From: Planctomycetota bacterium
GTDB taxonomy: Bacteria > Planctomycetota > Planctomycetia > Pirellulales > Pirellulaceae
NCBI GenBank assembly: GCA_963204995.1
Contig: CAUJKL010000217.1
Span: forward strand, 1-34,398
Direction of reading: 5' to 3'
Length of the DNA stretch: 34,398 bases
Shown: in pieces, positions 24,050 to 31,383 of the stretch
Layout of the letters: the number at the start of each line of letters is the position of its first letter
How positions within the stretch are numbered: position 1 is the stretch's first letter
Translations under genes and position numbers: made by a program
Notes under the pieces: model-generated
Told to the model about the DNA's origin: nothing
What the model saw: the letters and a program-made list of their open reading frames with translations, nothing else
Databases searched by the model: none

Positions 24050-24994
24050 ATGGCTGACAGTAGATTCGAGGCCGACCTTCGCCGTTACGGTCCACCTACC
24101 ACTGCTCGCCCCATATCATCCCTCGATGAAGCTCGTGCGTACTGCAGCCAACTCGCCTCATCGCATTACGAAAACTTCTCCGTCGTCAGCTGGCTTTTGC
24201 CAAGACACCTTCGTCAGCACTTTTGCAATGTGTACGCCTACTGTCGCTGGGCCGATGATCTCGCCGACGAAATTGGCACCTCGAACGAGCGACTTGCGTT
24301 GCTCAAGTGGTGGCGCGGCGAATTGCTCCATTGCTTCGCGGGGCAGGCTCACCATCCGGTCTTCGTCGCGTTACTTCCCACGATTCGTGAGTTCTCGATT
24401 CCCGAGCCGCCATTTCTGGCTTTACTCGAAGCCTTCGAGCGTGACCAGGTTCAAGTTCGCTACGCAACCCATACGGACATACTCGACTACTGTAGATGCT
24501 CTGCCAACCCTGTTGGACACTTGGTGCTGTACCTGGGACGATGCTACACACCGACGAATGCAGCGTTGTCCGATGCGGTCTGCACGGGGCTGCAATTAGC
24601 CAACTTCCTGCAAGACATCGCGGAGGACTTTGAGCGCGGACGCATCTACCTGCCGCAAGAGTCTTGTGCTGAGTTTGGCTACACGGACGAATGCTTTCGA
24701 CGCAAGCGAGTCGATGCCCGCTGGCGAGACATCATGAAGTTGGAAGTCGACCGTGCGTCCGGATACTTGCATCGCGGCTGGCCGCTTGTCGATCAGTTGC
24801 CGAGGGGTCTTCGCTTTCAAGTGGATTTGTTCGTTCGTGGCGGGATGGCCATCCTGCAAGCGATTCGCGACGTCGACTACGACGTCTGGACAACGAGACC
24901 CACGATTGGGAAACTAACGCAACTGAAGCTTGCAGCCAACAGCTGGCTGCGACAACGCATTAAGGGCCGACGAGCCGCACGGGATCACGGATGA
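24050..24994 (+). CDS. hpnC: Hydroxysqualene synthase HpnC
   Basis: 314 aa, all-alpha squalene/phytoene synthase family. Two aspartate-rich motifs bind Mg-diphosphate: DDLAD at 69-73 (within CRWADDLADE) and DIAED at 189-193 (LQLANFLQDIAEDFERGRIYLP). The HYENFSVVSWLLP start and 'R.H....YAYCRWADDLADE' block are typical of HpnC. In the bacterial three-enzyme route HpnD makes presqualene diphosphate from two farnesyl diphosphates, HpnC turns it into hydroxysqualene, and HpnE reduces that to squalene. Order C-D-E and tight coupling (4-bp ATGA overlap with hpnD) fit known hpn operons. No strong ribosome site is visible at the ATG. Confidence 0.93.
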   Translation: MADSRFEADLRRYGPPTTARPISSLDEARAYCSQLASSHYENFSVVSWLLPRHLRQHFCNVYAYCRWADDLADEIGTSNERLALLKWWRGELLHCFAGQAHHPVFVALLPTIREFSIPEPPFLALLEAFERDQVQVRYATHTDILDYCRCSANPVGHLVLYLGRCYTPTNAALSDAVCTGLQLANFLQDIAEDFERGRIYLPQESCAEFGYTDECFRRKRVDARWRDIMKLEVDRASGYLHRGWPLVDQLPRGLRFQVDLFVRGGMAILQAIRDVDYDVWTTRPTIGKLTQLKLAANSWLRQRIKGRRAARDHG

Positions 24995-25938
24995 CGAACG
25001 ACCTCCAGGATGCGTATCGATACTGCGAGCAACTTGCCCGCGCATCCGGTTCCAGCTTCTTCCGGTCGTTCCGCTTATTGCCCGCTGAGCAACGCCAGGC
25101 AATGTACGCGCTGTACGCATTCTCGCGGCAAACCGATGATCTCGCGGACAGCAATGAACCTACGGAAACTCGACGCGTGCAAATCGCCGACTGGCGGCAC
25201 CAACTACGAGAAGCCTTGGAAGGCGACGGTCGATCGCCTGTCTGGCAGGCCCTGTATGACACGAAACTTCGCTTTGCCATCCCCGACGAGTATTTCGTTG
25301 CGATCGTCGATGGGGTCGCGATGGATCTCTCGGCTCCGTATTACGAGACTTTTGAAGAGTTGGGCGACTATTGTTACCACGTGGCCTCGGCGGTTGGGTT
25401 AGCCTGCATTCACATTTTCGGATTCGAAGACCCACGTGCGAAGCGGCTAGCGGTGACTTGCGGCGTGGCCTTTCAGCTGACGAATATCCTGCGTGACCTT
25501 TCCGAGGACGCAGTGCAAGGACGAATTTATCTCCCTCGCGAAGAGTTGGCCCAGTTTGATTGCCATCCGGAAGATTTCCAGCCAGGCCAGATGAATTCGC
25601 GAGTTCGTGAACTCGTGCGGTTTCAGATCGCTCGGGCGGAGCAACTGTATGACGAGGCCGCTCCTTTGGCGTCGCTGCTGCATCCGCGCGGGAGACGGGC
25701 ATTCGTACTGATGTTCTCGACTTATCGGACGCTGCTCGGCGAGATCAAACGCCGCGACGGCGACGTTTTTTCGCGACCGGTTCGCCTCGGCCATCGTGGA
25801 AAGTTAAAAGCGTTTTTTACGGCGTTGCGATTCCACGTCACGACGCCCAAGTCCACGAACGACCAGACTGCGTTTTCCCCTCACGCACAGCACATGCCCA
25901 GTCCTCATCGCCCCACCGTTCGGCAATCGGAAAGTTGA
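24991..25938 (+). CDS. hpnD: Presqualene diphosphate synthase HpnD
   Basis: 315 aa, squalene/phytoene synthase fold. The signature motifs are SSFFRSFRLLP near residue 21, the first aspartate motif D49-D-L-A-D53 (SRQTDDLAD) and the second DLSED at 169-173 (NILRDLSEDAVQGRIYLP), with conserved YCYHVASAVGLAC near 127-139. It condenses two farnesyl diphosphates to presqualene diphosphate, the substrate of HpnC. It is a paralogue of HpnC next door. The last ~35 residues (THDQ/Pro/His-rich tail after the RFHVTTPK stretch) are low-complexity and poorly conserved. The start overlaps hpnC by 4 bp and the gene is followed by hpnE after 3 bp. Confidence 0.93.
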   Translation: MTNDLQDAYRYCEQLARASGSSFFRSFRLLPAEQRQAMYALYAFSRQTDDLADSNEPTETRRVQIADWRHQLREALEGDGRSPVWQALYDTKLRFAIPDEYFVAIVDGVAMDLSAPYYETFEELGDYCYHVASAVGLACIHIFGFEDPRAKRLAVTCGVAFQLTNILRDLSEDAVQGRIYLPREELAQFDCHPEDFQPGQMNSRVRELVRFQIARAEQLYDEAAPLASLLHPRGRRAFVLMFSTYRTLLGEIKRRDGDVFSRPVRLGHRGKLKAFFTALRFHVTTPKSTNDQTAFSPHAQHMPSPHRPTVRQSES

Positions 25939-25941
25939 ATC

Positions 25942-27369
25942 GTGAGTACGCACGCCGCCTCGACGTCTCCGCAACGGGCTGCGCGGATCGGAATCGTCGG
26001 CGGTGGATTGGCCGGACTTGCGGCGGCCGTGGCGCTGGCCGAGTCGGGGCAGTCCGTCGAGTTGTTCGAGTCGAAGAGAAGGCTCGGCGGTCGAGCAACC
26101 TCGTTCGAAGATCCGCACACGAACGAATCGATCGACAACTGTCAGCATGTTGCGATGGGGTGCTGTACCAACTTTCTCGACTTCTGCGAGCGAGCGAACG
26201 TTCGGCATCTCTTGCGGCGCGACTCGCGGCTTCACTTCTTTGCGCGAGACGGGCGACGGAACGATCTGTGTGCTGTCAGTTGGCTACCGGCACCATTGCA
26301 TCTTGCGTGGGCCTTCCTGCGACTGTCCTATCTCAGCCTGCGGGAGCGAGTTCACGTTTGTCGCGGCCTCGTGCGACTAGCCCAATCTTCATCCCCCACG
26401 GGAAACGAACAACTCACGATCGGAACGTGGCTGCGCAAGGACGGCCAATCCGAACGAGCGATCCGCTGCTTTTGGGAAGTCGTACTGGTGAGTGCATTGG
26501 CCGAATCGCTAGATCGAGCATCTTTCGTGGCGGCTCGCCAGGTGTTCGTCGATGGTTTCCTGCGCGCCAACGCGGCTTATCAGGTTTATGTTCCGGCGGT
26601 TCCCTTGCAACAGTTGTACGACCGAGTGGCGGCCCACTTGTCCGAGCAGGGTGCCGCGATTCGTTTGGGCCAGGCTGTAAAGAGGATTGATCTAAGGGAG
26701 AACAATGTCTGTCTGGAACTTGGCGACGAGTCTGCGCATGAATTCGACTTCGTGATCGTTGCCGCAGAGTGGAGGCGAATGGCGGACATATTGCCGGGCG
26801 AGCTTTCAGGAATTGCGACTGCCGCCGAGGCGATCAGATCGTCTCCGATCACGTCGCTGCACTTGTGGTTCGATCGACCGATCATGGCTCTGCCGCACGC
26901 TGTACTCATCGACCGACTTAGCCAATGGGTCTTCGCCGCCCCGCCAGATAGCCGTACGGCCAAAGAACCAGCATCGCAGTACTATCAAGTTGTAATCAGC
27001 GCTTCACGGAACCTGGCCAGCCGCGACCGCGAGTCGGTACTCAGCGAAGTGCTGGAAGACTTGCGAGCAATTTGGCCGGTTGCTAAGCGAGCCAAGTTGC
27101 TCGATTGGCGGATGATCACGGAACAGCATGCGGTCTTTTCAATTACACCCGAAGTCGAGCGACTACGTCCGTCGCAGCAAACCGCATGTCCACCGATCTT
27201 ATTGGCGGGCGACTGGACTCAGACCGGTTGGCCAGCCACGATGGAAGGTGCCGTGCGTAGCGGCTATCTCGCGGCCGAAGCGATCCTTGCTCAACTCGGC
27301 AACGACCAGCCGCGAGTCGTCCCCGACCTCGAACCCAGTTGGCTCGCCCGCGCGTTGCGGCTGACGTAA
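25942..27369 (+). CDS. hpnE: Hydroxysqualene dehydroxylase HpnE (FAD-dependent)
   Basis: 475 aa, amine-oxidase/phytoene-desaturase-like flavoprotein starting at GTG 25942. The FAD-binding Rossmann motif IGIVGGGLAGLAAAVALAES (about residues 16-35), with the acid ELFESK at strand end and RRLGGRATSF, is followed near the C terminus by the FAD-contacting PILLAGDWTQTGWPATMEGAV (about 415-435). The internal DRASFVAARQVFVDGFL and substrate-channel region match HpnE. It reduces hydroxysqualene to squalene. It sits 3 bp after hpnD, completing the cassette; a plain carotenoid desaturase is the alternative, but order and partners favour HpnE. Membrane association is expected. Confidence 0.92.
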   Translation: MSTHAASTSPQRAARIGIVGGGLAGLAAAVALAESGQSVELFESKRRLGGRATSFEDPHTNESIDNCQHVAMGCCTNFLDFCERANVRHLLRRDSRLHFFARDGRRNDLCAVSWLPAPLHLAWAFLRLSYLSLRERVHVCRGLVRLAQSSSPTGNEQLTIGTWLRKDGQSERAIRCFWEVVLVSALAESLDRASFVAARQVFVDGFLRANAAYQVYVPAVPLQQLYDRVAAHLSEQGAAIRLGQAVKRIDLRENNVCLELGDESAHEFDFVIVAAEWRRMADILPGELSGIATAAEAIRSSPITSLHLWFDRPIMALPHAVLIDRLSQWVFAAPPDSRTAKEPASQYYQVVISASRNLASRDRESVLSEVLEDLRAIWPVAKRAKLLDWRMITEQHAVFSITPEVERLRPSQQTACPPILLAGDWTQTGWPATMEGAVRSGYLAAEAILAQLGNDQPRVVPDLEPSWLARALRLT

Positions 27370-27429
27370 CATGAGTCCCGGTCGCCACGACCGAAGTTTT
27401 GCCCCGATCGAACCAAAGTAGCAGTTCCC

Positions 27430-29892
27430 TTGACGCGCACTCGCCTTCTCATCGTTGCCATCATTGCCATCGCTTTCCTGTGGTGCTTCGGATCAGTCTT
27501 GTGTCGCGATCGCAGTTTCGGGTTTCGAGATGCCGCGAACTACTATTACCCGTTGTTTGAATGGGAATGCCACGAGTGGCGTGCCGGACGGTTACCGTTA
27601 TGGAACCCACTCGATAACGGCGGAACACCGGTACTAGCCGACACGACCTCCAGCGTTCTCTATCCAGGCAAACTTGTATTTACATTGCCGATCAGCTTTC
27701 GGTTGCGCTATCACCTCTACATCACCGCACACATCCTGCTGGCTGCGGGAATGGCTTATCGTCTGGCGAGGCACTGGCGGCACAGCGTTGAAGCCTCGGG
27801 GCTGGCAGCGATTTCGTATGCCTTCGGCGGTAGTGTGCTCTTTCAATATTGCAACGTTGTTTTCCTGGTTGGAGCAGCCTGGTTGCCGTTCGGCTTGCTG
27901 GCCGCTGATCGGATGCTACGTGAGCGAAGCTTCGGTTGGGCTCTGACGCTTGGCGCGACGCTGGCGCTGATGGTTCTGGGTGGCGATCCGCAAGCGGCGT
28001 ATCACACGGGGGTGCTATCGGCACTCTATGCGTTGTTGCTTCGTTACGATCGCGGAGCGGCTTCGCTCACGACAGTAAACTCATTTTGTAGGAGCCGCCC
28101 TGCCCTTCTCGCGACGGCAGCTGTCGCCGGGATCTGCCTCGCATTCGTCCAGATCCTTCCCGCAGCTGAGTGGGCGCGGCACAGCACTCGCGATTCGCCC
28201 GATGCTCCACGAAACGTGTACGAGATTGCCGCTTCGATCGTGCTAGGCAAGGCGTCGGACGAAACCGAGAACGGGGGCGGTTTGTTTACAAGTCCACAGA
28301 CAGGTACACATTCGCGGCACGTTTATGAGTTCTCAGTCGGCCCGTGGCATCTCACTGAGTTCGTGTGGCCGACCTTCTTTGGTCGCACGTTTCCTAAGAA
28401 CGAGCGCTGGAGTACGGCGTTTCCCGGCGAAGGCCGCACTTGGACGCCGTCGCTATATCTCGGATTGCTGCCGTTCGTGTTGGCGATCTGTAGCTGGCGA
28501 GTTCGGCGGTGCGATGCACGTGTACGTTTTCTGTCGTTACTCACGTTGCTCGCGTTGCTGGGAAGTTTCGGTTGGTACGGAGTTGGTTGGATCGTCTATG
28601 AGTTACGCGCGAGCTGGTTGAACCAGTCGCCGGACACCTTGTTAATCGGTGAGCCCGTTGGTGGGCTGTATTGGTTCTTCGTCACCTTGCTGCCGGGCTA
28701 TGTCTACTTCCGGTATCCCGCCAAGCTGCTTGTGATCGCATCGCTCGGTATCAGCATGTTAGCTGCTCGCGGTTGGGACGAAGTGCTTGCGGCGAACTCG
28801 CGTCGAATCGCCCGCGTGCTCGCTGCAATTGCCGCCATCAGCCTGTTCGCCGCTGCTGGATTCGGGCTATGTCAAACGCCGTGGAAGGCGTGGCTCGCCG
28901 AGACCGCTCCGGATGCGATCTTCGGATCGCTCGACATCGAGGCAACCACAGGCTGCGTCTTGAACGCCTTGTTACACGCAACGGTCTTGGGGCTCGGATA
29001 TTGGTTCCTGCTCCGCGCGACAAACTCGCGGCTTGCCCGTTCCCGCAGCGTGTTGCTACTCGGAATCACCGCGATCGAACTTTGTTTGGCCAACGGCTGG
29101 ATGACGCTTTCCATCCCCGGCGATGTGTGGTCGCAAAGACAACCGCTCGCCGAGGCAATCGTCTCCGCTGCGGATAGATCATCGCCACCGCGATTGTTTC
29201 GCGACTCGTCGGTAACGATGTTGCCGAAAGTGTGGAGTGAAGAAAGTGATGACGAGCGTCTCGCCGAGGTGGTCCGGTGGGAGCGTGCGAGCTTGCTGCC
29301 GAAGCATCATCTTCAGCAGGAGGTCGCCATAGTCGGAAGCCACACGACGCTGACATCCGCCGATTGGCAATCGTTCTTGCGAGTTGCTCGCCAGTGGGAC
29401 AGCGAGCGCGCGACCGATCAAGACGGCACGCTCCTGAATTCGATGTCCGTGCAGTTTCTAGCGACTGACAAGAGCATTCGGACATCAGAAGTCCACGAGT
29501 TGAACGCTACGTTGGAAGACAACGTCCGGTTGTACGCCGACTCGCGAGCGTTTCCTCGTGCATGGATCGTCCATGAAGTCGAAGTCATTCCGCCCTTAAC
29601 CAAGCGATCCCGCTCGGTGATCGATCAAAGGACTCGCGAGGTGTTCTTGGACGGTGATCGCCCGCGCGATCTTCGCTCGGTCGTCGTGCTTGAAGCGGAG
29701 GCGGTGCTAAGCCTTCCGAAATATCAAAACCTTCGGAAGGCTCACGAAGCGGAACCGTGCTCAATCACCCACTATTCGCCGCAACGTGTGGAGATTGCAG
29801 TGACCCTGACGGAACCCGGATGCCTTGTCTTCAATGACACGTTTTATCCCGGCTGGCACGCCGTTCGAGTGACGGACGGCGTAATCCACTAA
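27430..29892 (+). CDS. YfhO-family large membrane protein, ending prematurely at an in-frame TAA
   Basis: 820 codons from TTG at 27430 (no ATG fits better). The N-terminal helix (LLIVAIIAIAFLWCFGSVL) is followed by a loop FRDAANYYYPLFEWECHEW, then RLPLWNPLDNGGTPVLADT, the hallmark of YfhO/glycosyltransferase-C-like membrane proteins. About 10 hydrophobic segments follow up to residue ~560, and a soluble C-terminal region ends with CLVFNDTFYPGWHAVRV, the family's 'D.(F/Y)YPGW.a.vdG' motif. Normal members continue after this motif for another ~60 residues; here TAA 29890-29892 intervenes and the same frame continues downstream. YfhO proteins are linked to lipid-carrier-sugar use in glycosylation; in planctomycetes the role is unknown. 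It lies 60 bp after hpnE, possibly in the same operon. A 10-bp hairpin lies inside the coding region near 29711. Confidence 0.82.
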   Translation: MTRTRLLIVAIIAIAFLWCFGSVLCRDRSFGFRDAANYYYPLFEWECHEWRAGRLPLWNPLDNGGTPVLADTTSSVLYPGKLVFTLPISFRLRYHLYITAHILLAAGMAYRLARHWRHSVEASGLAAISYAFGGSVLFQYCNVVFLVGAAWLPFGLLAADRMLRERSFGWALTLGATLALMVLGGDPQAAYHTGVLSALYALLLRYDRGAASLTTVNSFCRSRPALLATAAVAGICLAFVQILPAAEWARHSTRDSPDAPRNVYEIAASIVLGKASDETENGGGLFTSPQTGTHSRHVYEFSVGPWHLTEFVWPTFFGRTFPKNERWSTAFPGEGRTWTPSLYLGLLPFVLAICSWRVRRCDARVRFLSLLTLLALLGSFGWYGVGWIVYELRASWLNQSPDTLLIGEPVGGLYWFFVTLLPGYVYFRYPAKLLVIASLGISMLAARGWDEVLAANSRRIARVLAAIAAISLFAAAGFGLCQTPWKAWLAETAPDAIFGSLDIEATTGCVLNALLHATVLGLGYWFLLRATNSRLARSRSVLLLGITAIELCLANGWMTLSIPGDVWSQRQPLAEAIVSAADRSSPPRLFRDSSVTMLPKVWSEESDDERLAEVVRWERASLLPKHHLQQEVAIVGSHTTLTSADWQSFLRVARQWDSERATDQDGTLLNSMSVQFLATDKSIRTSEVHELNATLEDNVRLYADSRAFPRAWIVHEVEVIPPLTKRSRSVIDQRTREVFLDGDRPRDLRSVVVLEAEAVLSLPKYQNLRKAHEAEPCSITHYSPQRVEIAVTLTEPGCLVFNDTFYPGWHAVRVTDGVIH

Positions 29893-30078
29893 TTGGAACT
29901 CAATCTAGCCAATCGATTGATGCGAGCCGTGCTTTTGCCTGCTGGCCAGCATCGCGTCGTCTTTACGTACCGCCCACAACGAGTCGCCATCGGAGGCGTG
30001 GTAAGCGGTTGTGCTTGGCTACTGCTGCTGGCTTACGGTATTCGCTGGGCGCGTAAGTCCCCGACGGTCGTGACCTAA
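29893..30078 (+). pseudogene. Detached C-terminal tail of the YfhO-like gene
   Basis: Directly after the TAA, in the same frame, 61 codons encode LELNLANRLMRAVLLPAGQH, then RVVFTYRPQRVAIGGVVSG, then a membrane helix CAWLLLLAYGIRWA and the stop at 30076-30078. 'ANRLMRAV.LPAG.H.V.F.Y.P....GG..S' is what follows 'YPGW.A.v.' in intact YfhO-family proteins, so this is the missing end of the upstream gene. TTG at 29893 is not a likely independent start. A nonsense mutation, a sequencing error or stop readthrough would explain it. Confidence 0.75.
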
Positions 30079-30104
30079 GACGGTCCTCGCCCCATCAGGC
30101 GTTG

Positions 30105-31073
30105 TCAGATCTGATAGTTCGCATCGGGGTTCAACTCGTCCGGCGTTTCGGCACGAATACGGAGCTTAGGCGACTCGATCGTCACGGTCGTGCGAGGGGC
30201 GACGCTCTTGGTTAGCCAGACGCTCGAACCGATTACGCTGTCGTGGCCGATCACCGTCTTGCCGCCGAGTACGGTAGCGCTGGCGTAGATCACGACGCGA
30301 TCTTCTAGCGTCGGATGACGCTTCATGTTGCGTAAGATGTTGCCGTCGGCGTCCGTGGGAAAACTCAGAGCCCCCAGCGTCACACCTTGATAGAGTTTCA
30401 CATGGTTGCCGATTTCGCACGTCTCGCCGATTACGACTCCGGTCCCGTGATCGATGAAGAAGTGGTGGCCAATCTTGGCACCGGGATGGATGTCGATGCC
30501 CGTTTCTTTGTGAGCCCACTCGGTCATCATTCGCGGGATGAACGGGACACCGATCTTATGCAATTCGTGAGCGAGGCGATGCACCGTCACGGCTTCTAGG
30601 CCGGGGTAGCAGAAAATGACTTCGTCCAGATTCTTGCAAGCCGGATCGCCCACGAACGCGGCTTCGGCATCCGTTGCCAGAATGCTGCGTAAATCGGGTA
30701 TTCGTTCCAGAAAGTCGATAGCCATCGCTTGGCCCTTGGCTTCGTAATCGACTTGGTGTTCGCAATCTTCGATGCTCTTCGTGACACGATCTTCATGGTG
30801 GAGCGCACGCCCAATCTGGATCGTGAGCGTATCGTGCAAGCGGTCGATCAAATCTCCCACGTGATACGTCACGTTTCCCATGTGCAGACCTTCGCGACGC
30901 CGATAGCCGGGGTAGATGATCTCCTTCAAGTCTTCCAACGCTCCGATGATTTCTTCGTACTTGGGCAGCGGGCAATGCCCCAGATGATTGATCTTGCCGA
31001 CCTCGGAGTAGGTGCGCACGATCCGGTCGGTCAGGCGAGGCAGTTGTTCTTTGAGGCGAAAGTCCGATGACAT
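30105..31073 (-). CDS. cysE: Serine O-acetyltransferase
   Basis: 322 aa from ATG 31073, which has GGAG seven bases upstream; the open frame continues to 31196 but that part is not family-like. Helical N-terminal domain (about 1-190, including [20 protein letters not shown]). The C-terminal left-handed beta-helix (about 195-300) has hexapeptide repeats and the catalytic region [23 protein letters not shown] with the Asp-His pair, then QGVTLGAL. It acetylates serine with acetyl-CoA to O-acetylserine, the first step of cysteine synthesis. The long N-terminal domain is of the EpsC/plant-like type. A hairpin (31094-31116) sits just before the ribosome site. No cysK is adjacent. Confidence 0.93.
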   Translation of the reverse strand: MSSDFRLKEQLPRLTDRIVRTYSEVGKINHLGHCPLPKYEEIIGALEDLKEIIYPGYRRREGLHMGNVTYHVGDLIDRLHDTLTIQIGRALHHEDRVTKSIEDCEHQVDYEAKGQAMAIDFLERIPDLRSILATDAEAAFVGDPACKNLDEVIFCYPGLEAVTVHRLAHELHKIGVPFIPRMMTEWAHKETGIDIHPGAKIGHHFFIDHGTGVVIGETCEIGNHVKLYQGVTLGALSFPTDADGNILRNMKRHPTLEDRVVIYASATVLGGKTVIGHDSVIGSSVWLTKSVAPRTTVTIESPKLRIRAETPDELNPDANYQI

Positions 31074-31383
31074 GCTAGGACTCCAAGAGGCCTGCGAATC
31101 GTTTGAGGCGATTCGCGGTGGCTGGTGGAAAGCGAAAGTAGAAACGCGATAGACACTATGTCTGCACTGCAAGTTGGTCCAGGTTACCCCGGACAACTAC
31201 AGAGACAACAGCAAGCAATGCTGCGAGGAGTGAGGAATCGAGGTCTCTGATGAATAGGCATAAACGCATTCCCTTTGCCGGGAATCGTAGGCATTACAAC
31301 CAGCACAATCAAGGTATCAGAATTATCTTCGGGCTTCGCGAGCCACAAAGTTTAGGCCATTCTTTTGGGACGAAATCTCTAAG
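31074..31383. promoter_or_regulatory. Leader region of cysE with an 8-bp hairpin
   Basis: The 310-bp gap between cysE and the EF-G-like gene (both minus strand) contains GCGAATCGTTTGAGGCGATTCGC at 31094-31116, an 8-bp perfect stem with a 7-nt loop, about 20 bases before the cysE start codon. No known riboswitch was recognised. The rest has no supported gene. Confidence 0.35.
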
